In this document: in pieces, positions 37,007 to 44,854 of the stretch
Layout: every line of letters begins with the position of its first letter
Numbering within the stretch: the first letter of the stretch is position 1
DNA from: Novosphingobium sp. FSW06-99
GTDB taxonomy: Bacteria; Pseudomonadota; Alphaproteobacteria; Sphingomonadales; Sphingomonadaceae
Direction of reading: 5' to 3'
Assembly (NCBI RefSeq): GCF_001519065.1
Contig: NZ_KQ954252.1
Location: 393,560 to 457,559 of the forward strand
Length of the DNA stretch: 64,000 nt
Program-made: the position numbers and the translations under genes
The notes under the pieces: model-generated
Seen by the model: only the letters and a program-made list of their open reading frames with translations
The model's database searches: none
What the model was told of the DNA's origin: nothing

Positions 37007-37964
37007 TCGACCGCCGCAATCCGGCCAGCGCGGCGCGATCATCAAACATGATGTGCCCCTCGCCATCGTCGGCAATGCCCAGGTCGGCAAACACCGATGC
37101 CAGATCGACCGTCATCCGCGATGTCGCAAAGCGGTGATAGAGCCTGCCAAGCGTGTCTGATCCCAGCGCGGCATCGCCGGTTGCCATCAGCAATTCGGGA
37201 TCCCAGTTCGCCACGTTCCCGCCACTTGCCCGGTTGATGTGCCGCAGTGCGTCACGCAGCGAGCGCGTGCCAGCGCTGTCGCGGTAGATCGCGATTTCCG
37301 CCTGGAGCCAGAAAATGGCGCCACCCCAATAGAGCCGACCCCAGGCATTCGTGCCATCCATGCCGGCGTCGGTCGCCTGCGGCAGGCCCCTTGGCAAGCC
37401 GTCAATTGCCTCGCGCCAGACGTCGGCTGCCGGCAATTGCCCGGCCAGCGCCCGCGCAATCGGCTCGACATAGGTGGCATTGCCTTCCTGCAGCCACAGC
37501 GCGCGACGCGGCAGGTCGGGCATCGCCGTATGCACCATCTCGTGCACCAAGACCCAATCGCGGTCGAATGCGTCGCTGCCGGCATCCAGACCCACGCCGA
37601 TGCGCGTTGCCGCGCCGTCATAGCCGAATGTCGTGGCGTGCCCGACGCGGCTGCCCGGTTCCGCCACGATCAGGATCGCGTAATTGCGCACCGGAAAGCG
37701 GCCATAATAGGCGGTGACAGCCAATGCCGCGCGGCGAACCCAGCGCAAGATCGCCAATCGGGCGGACTCTGTAAAACGATCGGCAAAGACCACCGCGATC
37801 GATCCGCCGCCGATGGTGATCGTCTGCCGCTGCCTGTTGCGCAGCGCCGCGTACATCGTGTCTGGATCGCTGTAATCCATCGCCTGGCTGGTTCCCAGAG
37901 TACCGGCCGTCACGGCGGTCGCGCACAGGCCAAACAGCACGGCGCGTCGGTTCGCTGCACGCAT
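36996..37964 (-). CDS. Secreted HExxH-type metallopeptidase-like protein
   Basis: A 322-residue exported protein with an N-terminal signal (RRAVLFGLCATAVTAGTLGTSQA). The segment VLVHEMVHTAMPDLPRRALWLQEGNATYVEPIARA gives HEMVH and, downstream, a second Glu (WLQEGNATYVE), the layout of a zinc peptidase of the gluzincin type. Smaller than M1 or M61 peptidases, it may be a stand-alone catalytic domain. AGGGG lies 6 bases before the ATG. It is the third gene of the thioredoxin-CcdA operon, which starts with an ECF-type promoter, so it belongs to the same regulon as the bufferin operon. The substrate is unknown. Confidence 0.72.
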   Translation of the reverse strand: MRAANRRAVLFGLCATAVTAGTLGTSQAMDYSDPDTMYAALRNRQRQTITIGGGSIAVVFADRFTESARLAILRWVRRAALAVTAYYGRFPVRNYAILIVAEPGSRVGHATTFGYDGAATRIGVGLDAGSDAFDRDWVLVHEMVHTAMPDLPRRALWLQEGNATYVEPIARALAGQLPAADVWREAIDGLPRGLPQATDAGMDGTNAWGRLYWGGAIFWLQAEIAIYRDSAGTRSLRDALRHINRASGGNVANWDPELLMATGDAALGSDTLGRLYHRFATSRMTVDLASVFADLGIADDGEGHIMFDDRAALAGLRRSITL

Positions 37965-38002
37965 TGCGTACCCCTGTAAGTCAGAACACGGCGTGTTCCC
38001 GA

Positions 38003-38722
38003 TCAATAGCGTGTGGTGAGTGCGGTTAGCGAATCCGAGCTGACATCCTCGATTTTCGTCTCAAGCCAGTGATCTCCGCCAGTGATCACCAGCACGCCGA
38101 TCGCGATCATGACCATGCCGAGCGCAGCCTTGGCGGTCCGCCCTGCGCGCAGCAGGTCGGTGCGCCACCTGGCCAGCGCCGCCCGCGCGCCATAGGCCAG
38201 GATCGTCAGCACGCTGGCCACGCCCAGCGCAAACGCGAACATCACCCCGGCCGCCGAAACCAGGCTGCGTCCCTCGGTCGCGAGCACCACAGCCGCCCCC
38301 AGGGTCGGTCCGACGCATGGGCTCCAGACCAGGCCCAGCAGCAGGCCGGTGCCGAATTGCCCGGCAACCCCTCTGGTCTGCAAGGCGCCCTGGCGTTGTC
38401 CGGCCCAGGCCACGAGCGGGGCGGCCAGGTGCGCCAGCACCGCCTGCAGGCGGGCAATTGCCAGGACCGCCCCGGCGCAGATCAGCAGAACGGCGCCAAG
38501 CAGCGCAAAGCTGCGATTGTCGATGCCCAGGCTTGCCCCCACCGTCGCCGCAAACATGCCGACAGCGGTAAAGCCCGACACCAGTCCGGCAGCCAGCACC
38601 AGCGGACCGAAACGCCCTCGCTGCGCCGCGCTGCCCATCACGATCGGAACCAGCGGAAGCACGCAAGGCGACAGGATCGTCAACGCTCCGGCCACAAAGG
38701 CCAGTAGGGGATTGAGCACCAT
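38003..38722 (-). CDS. ccdA: CcdA/DsbD-like transmembrane thiol transporter
   Basis: A 239-residue membrane protein with six helices, of the CcdA/DsbD family. Conserved cysteines are in LSPCVLPLVPIVMGS (helix 1) and WSPCVGPTLGAA (helix 4). It moves reducing power from cytoplasmic thioredoxin to the periplasm. The gene starts 6 bp after the thioredoxin-like gene and 38 bp before the peptidase gene. Its natural partner is that exported thioredoxin, and the pair could keep bufferin or other periplasmic cysteines reduced. Confidence 0.87.
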   Translation of the reverse strand: MVLNPLLAFVAGALTILSPCVLPLVPIVMGSAAQRGRFGPLVLAAGLVSGFTAVGMFAATVGASLGIDNRSFALLGAVLLICAGAVLAIARLQAVLAHLAAPLVAWAGQRQGALQTRGVAGQFGTGLLLGLVWSPCVGPTLGAAVVLATEGRSLVSAAGVMFAFALGVASVLTILAYGARAALARWRTDLLRAGRTAKAALGMVMIAIGVLVITGGDHWLETKIEDVSSDSLTALTTRY

Positions 38723-38728
38723 GGCCGA

Positions 38729-39115
38729 TCAGCGCACGGCTGCGGCGAGCGCATGATGGATCACGCCTTCGTCGGTGTTGAAGTTGACCCGGTCGACTTC
38801 GGTGCCGCCCTTGAATGCGATCAGCGTGCCCTGCTTGATGACATGGAGCGCCTGCCAATCGGCCTTCTGGGTGTCGTAATCGATGCGGAAAATATGCAGG
38901 TGGTCATAGGCCCGGTCGGCGGTCAGCTTCTTCAGGGTGCCTTGCTGAGAGCGGCAGATCGGGCACCACGATGCAAAGACATCGACCAGTATGGCTTCAT
39001 GGTTGGCCTGCGCGGTGTGGAACGCGGCGGGGGTGAACGGGGTCTCCTGCGCGGCAAGTGCGGGTGAGGCGAGCAGGCTGAGCGAAACGGCCAGAATGGA
39101 GAGTGGGCGGCGCAT
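38729..39115 (-). CDS. Exported thioredoxin-like protein
   Basis: A 128-residue periplasmic thioredoxin-fold protein. The signal peptide is MRRPLSILAVSLSLLASPALA, and the active site is FASWCPICRSQQ (C-P-I-C). The later GTLIAFKGG corresponds to the cis-proline region. It is the first gene of the operon with ccdA and the metallopeptidase gene and has the ECF-type promoter on the minus strand at 39151-39177. It likely reduces disulfides in periplasmic metal-binding proteins. Confidence 0.87.
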   Translation of the reverse strand: MRRPLSILAVSLSLLASPALAAQETPFTPAAFHTAQANHEAILVDVFASWCPICRSQQGTLKKLTADRAYDHLHIFRIDYDTQKADWQALHVIKQGTLIAFKGGTEVDRVNFNTDEGVIHHALAAAVR

Positions 39116-39150
39116 GGCGTGTCCTTTGGCAGCGGTGTGTGCTCTCCAAG

Positions 39151-39177
39151 TTCGGCCAGGCGGCGCGGTTGGTTACA
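39151..39177 (-). promoter_or_regulatory. ECF-type promoter of thioredoxin/ccdA operon
   Basis: On the minus strand TGTAAC and CGAA are separated by exactly 17 bases, the same pattern as at the sigma-factor and bufA promoters. It ends 36 bp before the thioredoxin start. Confidence 0.72.
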
Positions 39178-39213
39178 CGTCGCGGCGGCCTTTTCAAAAA
39201 ATCGTCCGGCCGC

Positions 39214-39240
39214 TGTAACTTTTGGCGCCCCTCGCACGAA
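39214..39240 (+). promoter_or_regulatory. ECF-type promoter of the sigma factor gene
   Basis: TGTAAC-N17-CGAA, ending 17 bp before the sigma factor ATG. It implies autoregulation of the sigma factor and a very short leader. Confidence 0.72.
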
Positions 39241-39257
39241 ACACGATCAGAGGGCGC

Positions 39258-39797
39258 ATGCGGGCGAGCGAAGTTCAATTGAGGGCATGGATGATTGCCG
39301 GGCTTGCCGGCGATGCGCATGCGCATGCCCGTTTGCTGCGCGACTTGCTTCCTGTGCTGAGGCGTTTTTTTCGCCGGCGCATGGCTGGCCGCGACGATGA
39401 AATCGAGGATCTCGTGCAGGAAGTGCTGATTGCCGTCCATTCCCGTCGCGCCACCTGGGATCCCGCGCGCCCGTTCACCGCGTGGCTGTTTGCCATCGCG
39501 CGCTACAAGATGATCGATCATTTTCGCCAGCATCGCAGCCACTGTTCGATCGAGGATGTTCAGGACATTCTCGCGGTCGAAGGCTATGTCGAGGCCTTGA
39601 GCGCGCGCGCCGACATGGGCCGGTTGCTGGCGATGATCCCGGCCAAGCAGGCACAGGCCATTCGCGCCACCCGGATCGAAGGCCTGACTACCGCCGAAGC
39701 CGCCGCACGCGCGGGGATCGGCGAAGCCGATGTCAAAGTGTCGGTCCATCGCGGGCTGAAGGCACTGGCCCGGCGCGTGAAGGACAGCATCCAGTGA
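39258..39797 (+). CDS. sigF: ECF sigma factor (SigF-like, NrsF-linked)
   Basis: A 179-residue sigma factor. Region 2 (about residues 20-90) shows RRFFRRRMAGRDDEIEDLVQEVLIAVHSRRATWDPARPFTAWLFAIARYKMIDHFR. Region 4 (about 120-175) shows LLAMIPAKQAQAIRATRIEGLTTAEAAARAGIGEADVKVSVHRGLKALAR. It resembles the SigF group whose activity is held by the membrane anti-sigma factor NrsF, encoded next with a GTGA overlap. In Caulobacter such a sigma factor responds to metal stress and drives bufferin genes; here three matching promoters flank it. The gene symbol is by analogy. Confidence 0.87.
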   Translation: MRASEVQLRAWMIAGLAGDAHAHARLLRDLLPVLRRFFRRRMAGRDDEIEDLVQEVLIAVHSRRATWDPARPFTAWLFAIARYKMIDHFRQHRSHCSIEDVQDILAVEGYVEALSARADMGRLLAMIPAKQAQAIRATRIEGLTTAEAAARAGIGEADVKVSVHRGLKALARRVKDSIQ

Positions 39798-40435
39798 AGG
39801 CCGAAGAGCTGATCATCGCGCTGGCGCAGGATGTGCCGCCCGTTGCGCCCAACTGGTTGGGCAGGCGGCTGGTCGCGGGCCTCATGCTGGGCGGCGGCGG
39901 AACGCTGGCGCTGGTGGGGATGGGCCTTGGCGTCCGGCCCGATCTGATGATCGCCATGCATGGTCCGGCATTCTGGATAAAGGGGATATACACCGCCTCG
40001 CTCGGGGTGGGCGCGCTGGCCGTGACGGCACGGCTGGCACGGCCCGATCCGGGGCGCATGGGGCGGGTGTGGATGCTGGCGTTGCCGGTGCTGGGGCTGG
40101 CGACGATCGGCCTTGGCCAGATGATCATGGCCCCGCGTGCGCAATGGCTGTCGATGTGGCTGGGGCACAGCGCGCGGGTTTGCTCGGCCCTGGTGGTCCT
40201 GCTGGCGGTGCCGATCTTTGGCGGGCTGCTGTGGTCCTTTCGGTGGCTGGCGCCGACGCGGTTGCGTGCGGCAGGCGCGATGGCAGGTTTTTGCGCCGGC
40301 GCATGGAGCGCGACGCTTTATTGCCTGCACTGTCCCGAAGTTTCAGCCATCTTCGTGCTTGCCTGGTACACGCTGGGCATCGTTGTGGCGGCGGGTCTTG
40401 GCGCCCTTGTCGGCCCCCGTCTGTTGCGGTGGTAG
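39794..40435 (+). CDS. nrsF: NrsF family membrane anti-sigma factor
   Basis: A 213-residue membrane protein with six helices of the NrsF (DUF1109) family. A short cytoplasmic N-terminus, VKAEELIIALAQDVPPV, precedes the helices. Conserved cysteines stand in ARVCSALVVLL, AGFCAGAWSATLYCLHCPE and nearby, as expected for a metal- or redox-sensing anti-sigma factor. The GTG start overlaps the sigma factor stop, giving tight coupling. It should hold the sigma factor at the membrane until metals or thiol stress release it. Confidence 0.87.
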   Translation: MKAEELIIALAQDVPPVAPNWLGRRLVAGLMLGGGGTLALVGMGLGVRPDLMIAMHGPAFWIKGIYTASLGVGALAVTARLARPDPGRMGRVWMLALPVLGLATIGLGQMIMAPRAQWLSMWLGHSARVCSALVVLLAVPIFGGLLWSFRWLAPTRLRAAGAMAGFCAGAWSATLYCLHCPEVSAIFVLAWYTLGIVVAAGLGALVGPRLLRW

Positions 40436-40454
40436 GAAAATTTCTGCGCCGGTG

Positions 40455-40481
40455 TGTAACCGGTACGGGTCTCAAATCGAA
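40455..40481 (+). promoter_or_regulatory. ECF-type promoter of the bufferin operon
   Basis: TGTAAC-N17-CGAA lies 40 bp before the bufA start and 19 bp after the nrsF stop. It is the third copy of the pattern in 1.4 kb and points to sigma-factor control of bufferin production. Confidence 0.72.
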
Positions 40482-40521
40482 TGGGTAAATGCCGCTTGGG
40501 CACATTATCCAGGAGATTTCC

Positions 40522-40803
40522 ATGACCACCACCACCACCCAGATGGGCGCGCGTTTTGGCTTTGCCGCTGCTGCTGCCCTCGTTGCGATGGCCGCCGTCG
40601 GCGCCAGCGCCCCGGCCTATGCCAAGAGCCACGAAGCCAAAGTCGCCCCCTGCTATGGCGTCAACGCGTGCAAGGGCCAGTCCGACTGCAAGAGCGGCAA
40701 CCATGACTGCAAGGGCCAGAACAGCTGCAAGGGCCAGGGTTTCAAAGCGGAATCCAAGGGCGCCTGCAAGGCGGATGGCGGCAGCCTGACCCCTCCGGCC
40801 TGA
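40522..40803 (+). CDS. bufA2: Bufferin precursor peptide (BufA2-like)
   Basis: A 93-residue precursor of a periplasmic metal-binding modified peptide. The signal peptide runs to about residue 34 (ASAPAYA). The mature part has six cysteines (44, 50, 56, 63, 69 and 82) in a repeated CKGQ pattern: CYGVNACKGQSDCKSGN, then CKGQNSCKGQGF. AGGAGA lies 6 bases before the ATG. In bufferins, the DUF692-type enzyme and its partner convert cysteines into heterocycles that bind copper. The two modifying genes follow after a hairpin, which would allow more precursor than enzyme to be made. Confidence 0.86.
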   Translation: MTTTTTQMGARFGFAAAAALVAMAAVGASAPAYAKSHEAKVAPCYGVNACKGQSDCKSGNHDCKGQNSCKGQGFKAESKGACKADGGSLTPPA

Positions 40804-40859
40804 TCGTCCCGCTTTCCCGGCCAGACGCCCCCTAGTCTGTCTCACGGCCGGGACACCTG

Positions 40860-40905
40860 GCGGACCGCCCCCGTTTCCCCTCATGCCCGCATGGGGGCGG
40901 TCCGC
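40860..40905 (+). terminator. Hairpin between bufA and bufB, likely partial terminator
   Basis: A perfect 13-bp stem (GCGGACCGCCCCC with GGGGGCGGTCCGC) and 20-base loop is followed by TCTTT. The short U run suggests partial termination, giving high precursor and lower enzyme expression. Confidence 0.65.
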
Positions 40906-40936
40906 TCTTTCCAAACTATCGGGATAGCCCACGATC

Positions 40937-41818
40937 ATGGCACACCGTCAATTTCCGGCCCCCTGCGCAGAGGCGCGCTTTGGCCTTGGCCTGCGCAAAC
41001 CGCACTATGCCGAGGTGTTGGCAGGCGGCGCGCCGCTCGATTTCGTCGAGGTGATCTCGGAAAACTTCATGGTTCCGGGCGGACGTCCGCGCGATACCTT
41101 GCGCCGGGTCCGGGCGCTGCATCCAGTGGCGCTGCATGGCGTATCGATGTCGCTGGGATCGGCCGACGGGCTCGATCGCGATTACCTCGGGCGCCTGAAA
41201 TCGCTGGTCGACGAAATCGAACCCGCGTTCGTTTCCGATCATCTGTCGTGGACGCGCGCGGGATTGGGGCATGACGGCATGCAGAGCCACGACCTGTTGC
41301 CCCTGCCATACACGCAGGAAGCGCTGGACGTGGTGTGCGCCAACATCAGCCATGCGCAGGACGTGCTTGGCCGCACCATGCTGGTCGAAAATCCGTCGAG
41401 CTATGTCGGGTTTGCCGCGAGCGACATGACCGAGTGGGAATTTCTGGACGCGATCACCCGCCGCACCGGTTGCGACCTGCTGCTCGACGTGAACAACATC
41501 TTTGTCAGCGCAACCAACCACGGTTGGGACGCGCAAGCCTATCTCGAAGGCCTGCCGCTGCATCGTGTGCGCCAGATCCATCTGGCCGGTCACACACAGC
41601 GCACGATCGACGGGCGCGGACTGCTGGTCGATACCCATGATCAACCCGTGCCCGATGGCGTCTGGGCGCTCTATGTGGCGACGATGGACCGGCTGGCGGC
41701 CGCCGGGGCAAAGCCCTGGGTGATGATCGAGCGCGACGACAATATCCCGCCGCTTGGCGAATTGCTGGATGAACTGGCACTGGCGCGCAGCCTGGCCGAC
41801 GCAAGGATCATGGCATGA
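40937..41818 (+). CDS. bufB: BufB, DUF692/MNIO multinuclear iron oxidative enzyme
   Basis: A 293-residue DUF692 (MNIO) family enzyme, a TIM barrel with two or three iron atoms that modifies peptide cysteines using oxygen. Key segments are FGLGLRKPHYAEVL, FVEVISENFM, VALHGVSMSLGS, FVSDHLSWTR, TMLVENPSSYV, LLLDVNNIFVSATNHG, IHLAGH, VDTHDQPV and MIERDDNIPP, which carry the His, Glu, Asp and Asn metal ligands. It would convert bufferin cysteines before export. It follows bufA after a hairpin and its stop overlaps the bufC start (ATGA). Confidence 0.9.
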   Translation: MAHRQFPAPCAEARFGLGLRKPHYAEVLAGGAPLDFVEVISENFMVPGGRPRDTLRRVRALHPVALHGVSMSLGSADGLDRDYLGRLKSLVDEIEPAFVSDHLSWTRAGLGHDGMQSHDLLPLPYTQEALDVVCANISHAQDVLGRTMLVENPSSYVGFAASDMTEWEFLDAITRRTGCDLLLDVNNIFVSATNHGWDAQAYLEGLPLHRVRQIHLAGHTQRTIDGRGLLVDTHDQPVPDGVWALYVATMDRLAAAGAKPWVMIERDDNIPPLGELLDELALARSLADARIMA

Positions 41819-42564
41819 GCCTTTCCACCCTGCAGAAGGATTTTTGCGCCTGGCTGCGCGAGGACGACACCGTCGTTGCCGCGCGCCTTGGCCTGGCGGA
41901 TTCGCGCGGCCTGCCAGTCTATCAGAACAATTACCGTGGCGCGCTGATGGCGTGCCTGTCCGAAGTTCTGTCCCACACTGGGCTGTGGCTGGGGGACCAG
42001 GAATTCGCCGCCGCCGCCGCGCATTATATCGACGCGCACCCGCCAGTCAGTTGGACGCTGGATGCCTATCCCGAAGGGTTCCCGGCCTTTCTGGGCGAAT
42101 TCTATCCCAATGATCCCGAAGTGCGGGAATTGGCCTCGCTCGAATGGCACTTGTCGGAATGTTTTGTGGCGCCAGATGCCGAGGCGCTCGACCTTGCCGG
42201 TGCTGGTGCGATCGATTGGGAATCCGCCGTGCTGCAAGTGGTGCCTTCGGCCAAGGTCATGACGCTGATCAGCAATGCGGCAGAAATCTGGTCGGCACTG
42301 GCAGCGGGCGAAACCCCGCCTGCCGCGATCACCGCCACCCGGCCCAGATCGCTGGTGCTATGGCGCCGGGCGTTCACATGCCACTATCGCTATCTGGACG
42401 ACCAGGAAGTCGATGTGTTTGCGCAAATGGCTGCGGGCCTGGGATTTTCCGAATTGTGTCAACACCTGGTGGACCAGCATGGGTTTGACGCAGGGATCGC
42501 CGCCGCTGGCGGTTTTCTGGCGCGTTGGGCCGGTGAAGGGCTGCTCGTCGTGCCGTCCCCATGA
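41815..42564 (+). CDS. bufC: BufC, DUF2063 (HvfC) partner protein
   Basis: A 249-residue DUF2063 protein, the recognised partner of MNIO enzymes, thought to bind the precursor and present it to BufB. The N-terminal domain shows LQKDFCAWLREDD, LPVYQNNYRGALMACLSEVLSHTGLWLGDQEFAAAAAHYI, and PAFLGEFYPNDPEVRELASLEWHLSECF. The start overlaps the bufB stop, so the two proteins should be made in step. Confidence 0.89.
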   Translation: MSLSTLQKDFCAWLREDDTVVAARLGLADSRGLPVYQNNYRGALMACLSEVLSHTGLWLGDQEFAAAAAHYIDAHPPVSWTLDAYPEGFPAFLGEFYPNDPEVRELASLEWHLSECFVAPDAEALDLAGAGAIDWESAVLQVVPSAKVMTLISNAAEIWSALAAGETPPAAITATRPRSLVLWRRAFTCHYRYLDDQEVDVFAQMAAGLGFSELCQHLVDQHGFDAGIAAAGGFLARWAGEGLLVVPSP

Positions 42565-42638
42565 CAGTGTCGAAGATGCGATAGACGCCGATCCGGTCGT
42601 TGCCGGCGTCTGCCGGAAGACGAGCTTGTCGACAAAAA

Positions 42639-42660
42639 ATATATCACTTACCGTTATAAT
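42639..42660. promoter_or_regulatory. LysR-type box ATATATC-N6-CGTTATAAT at the lysR start
   Basis: ATATATC and CGTTATAAT separated by six bases end directly before the LysR start codon. The same two blocks with the same spacing recur on the opposite strand at 43578-43599 before the oxidoreductase gene. It is the likely self-binding site of this regulator. Confidence 0.6.
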
Positions 42661-43560
42661 ATGGACATCGCCGACGTTGACCTGTTTCGCGCCATTGTAT
42701 CGGCTGGCAGCCTGTCGGCCGCTGCCCGGCATTTGCACACGACACCGATGCTGGTCAGTCGCAGGCTGGCGGGCCTCGAAGCGGAACTGGGCGCGCGCCT
42801 GTTCCACCGCACGACGCGCTCGCTGTCGCTTACGCCCGAGGGAGAGGCCTTTCTGCCGCATGCCGCCGCTTTGATCGAGGCGCGCGACTGCGCGTTGGAC
42901 TCGGTCGCGTCGGGTGCGTCGGGCCTTGCGGGCGTGTTGAAGATCACGGCGCCCAACGTTATCGGCCATTCGGTGGTGGTCCCGGTCGTGGCCGAACTGA
43001 TCGCCGGCAATCCGGCGCTGCGCGTCGATCTGACGCTGAGCGACGGTTTTCTGGACATTGCGACGGCAGGTATCGATGTGGCGGTCCGCGTGGCGGTGAT
43101 GAAGCCGTCGGACATGATCGCCACGCGGGTGGCCGACAATCCGTTTACACTATGCGCGTCGCCCGCCTACATCGCACGCTCTGGCGTGCCTGCCACCTCC
43201 CAAGATCTGGCCGGTCATCCGTGCATCAGACTTCACGCCCTGGACACCTGGTCCTTCCTGCGCGACGGAGAGGCGCACCGCGTCCGGATTGCCGGGCCAC
43301 TGGCGGCCAACACCGTCGATGCGGTTCGCGCGGCCTGCATGGCGGGCGTCGGCATCGCCATGTTGACGTATTGGGACGTGCACGATCAATTCGAAAGCGG
43401 GGAACTGACGCGGATCGTGCTGGCCGACGTCGAACCGGTCGAAGTCGGGATATGGGCGGTGTTCCTGGCGCGTACGCACATGCCCGCGCGGGTGAGAGCG
43501 TTTATTGATGCCTTGCGCGACAAGTTGCAGACCAGAGCACCGCCTGCGCCCGAGGCATAG
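42661..43560 (+). CDS. LysR family transcriptional regulator
   Basis: A 299-residue LysR regulator. The N-terminal winged helix is clear (DVDLFRAIVSAGSLSAAARHLHTTPMLVSRRLAGLEAELGARLFHRTTRSLSLTPEGEAFL), and the effector domain spans about 90-290. No ribosome-binding site is visible, because the candidate operator reaches to the ATG; no better start fits the conserved N-terminus. It stands 161 bp before an Old Yellow Enzyme gene on the same strand and shares a repeated box with it, so it probably controls that gene in response to an electrophile. Confidence 0.9.
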   Translation: MDIADVDLFRAIVSAGSLSAAARHLHTTPMLVSRRLAGLEAELGARLFHRTTRSLSLTPEGEAFLPHAAALIEARDCALDSVASGASGLAGVLKITAPNVIGHSVVVPVVAELIAGNPALRVDLTLSDGFLDIATAGIDVAVRVAVMKPSDMIATRVADNPFTLCASPAYIARSGVPATSQDLAGHPCIRLHALDTWSFLRDGEAHRVRIAGPLAANTVDAVRAACMAGVGIAMLTYWDVHDQFESGELTRIVLADVEPVEVGIWAVFLARTHMPARVRAFIDALRDKLQTRAPPAPEA

Positions 43561-43577
43561 CCCCGCTCGGCGCTCAT

Positions 43578-43599
43578 ATTATAACGAAATTCGATATAT
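43578..43599. promoter_or_regulatory. LysR-type box repeated before oxidoreductase gene
   Basis: Inverted copy of the box at 42639: ATTATAACG-N6-GATATAT on the plus strand. Its centre CGAAATTCG makes it nearly palindromic. It is about 125 bp before the oxidoreductase start. Confidence 0.6.
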
Positions 43600-43721
43600 T
43601 GCTTATCGGCGAGCCTGTCTTCTGCATCGCCACCCTGACCGCTAGATCCGGATCAGCAAGTCAGCAATCGCGCAACTGTCAGGCGATTGGCTGAATTTCA
43701 CGCTTGTTGGAGGTCAGGACA

Positions 43722-44834
43722 ATGAATATCGACACATCCGCGCTTTTTTCGCCGATCGTTATAAACGGCTGTACCGTAAAAAACCGCATCGCCGTTGCGC
43801 CGATGACTCGCATTTCAGCAACCGAAGACGGCCGTGCTACACAAACCATGGCCCGCTATTACGAACGTTTTTCGCGCGGCGGTTTCGGCGCGGTGATTAC
43901 CGAAGGTATTTACACCGATCAGGCCTATGCCCAGGGCTATGTTCATCAGTCGGGGGTGACCGATGCGGTGCAAGCCAGTGCCTGGCAACCGGCGGTCAAC
44001 GGGATCAGGGCCCATGGTGCCCTGGCCATTGCCCAAATGATGCACGCCGGTGCGATCAGCCAGGGCAATCGCTTTCGCGATGGTGCGGTGGGCCCGTCTG
44101 CCGTTCAGCCAAAGGGCGAACAGATGGCGTTCTATCACGGCAAGGACCGTTATGCCTTGCCCGCCGCGATGACCGAAACGCAGATCGCCGATGCCATCGA
44201 AGGCATTGCCGCATCGGCCGGACGTGCGATCGAGGTGGCCGGGTTTGATGCCATCGAAATCCATGGCGCCAATGGCTATCTCCTCGACCAGTTTCTGACC
44301 GATTATACCAACAGGCGGTCGGATCGGTGGGGCGGCTCCACGACGAACCGCATGCGCATGATCCTTGAAACGCTTAAAGCGGTGCGCGCGCGCGTCGGCG
44401 CCGGGGTGCCGGTTGGCGTGCGTATTTCGCAAGGCAAAGTGAACGACTACTACCACAAGTGGGCGGATGCCGAGCGCGATGCGGAAGTGGTATTCGGCAG
44501 CCTGGCGCAGGGCGGTGCGGACTTTATCCATGTAACCGAATTCGAAGCGTGGCAGCCGGCCTTTGCAGCGGGTGGCCCATCTTTGATGCGCCTTGCCAGG
44601 CGCCATGCCCCCGGTACGGCGATCCTGGCCAATGGCGGTCTGCATTCGATCGCACAGGCCGTTGCGGCACTTGATGATGGCGCCGACATCATCACCATCG
44701 CACGCGGGGCGCTGGCCAATCCCGATTTGCCGCAACGCCTGCACGATGGCCGTCCTCTCGCCGACTTCGATCCGTCAATCCTGGGGCCGATTGCCGACAT
44801 CAAGCCATCCGAACTGGTCGGCCAGGCCGCGTGA
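43722..44834 (+). CDS. Old Yellow Enzyme family NADH:flavin oxidoreductase / alkene reductase
   Basis: A 370-residue FMN-dependent TIM-barrel oxidoreductase. Family segments are KNRIAVAPMTRISATEDGRAT, RGGFGAVITEGIYTD, IAQMMHAGAIS, FDAIEIHGANGYLLDQFLTDYTNRRSDRWGG and ILANGGLHSIAQA. Such enzymes reduce activated C=C bonds of enals, enones or nitro compounds. GGAGGT lies 9 bases before the ATG. Control by the upstream LysR gene is likely. Confidence 0.9.
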   Translation: MNIDTSALFSPIVINGCTVKNRIAVAPMTRISATEDGRATQTMARYYERFSRGGFGAVITEGIYTDQAYAQGYVHQSGVTDAVQASAWQPAVNGIRAHGALAIAQMMHAGAISQGNRFRDGAVGPSAVQPKGEQMAFYHGKDRYALPAAMTETQIADAIEGIAASAGRAIEVAGFDAIEIHGANGYLLDQFLTDYTNRRSDRWGGSTTNRMRMILETLKAVRARVGAGVPVGVRISQGKVNDYYHKWADAERDAEVVFGSLAQGGADFIHVTEFEAWQPAFAAGGPSLMRLARRHAPGTAILANGGLHSIAQAVAALDDGADIITIARGALANPDLPQRLHDGRPLADFDPSILGPIADIKPSELVGQAA

Positions 44835-44854
44835 TCGCATGTCTTGCGCGGCAT

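Noticed and set aside
42587..42627. Hairpin GACGCCG...CGGCGTC after bufC as terminator
   Set aside because: The stem is only 7 bp and lacks a U tract, so I could not call it a terminator.
42655..42660. TATAAT directly before the lysR start as a -10 box
   Set aside because: Transcription from it would start inside the coding sequence. It is better explained as part of the repeated regulator box.
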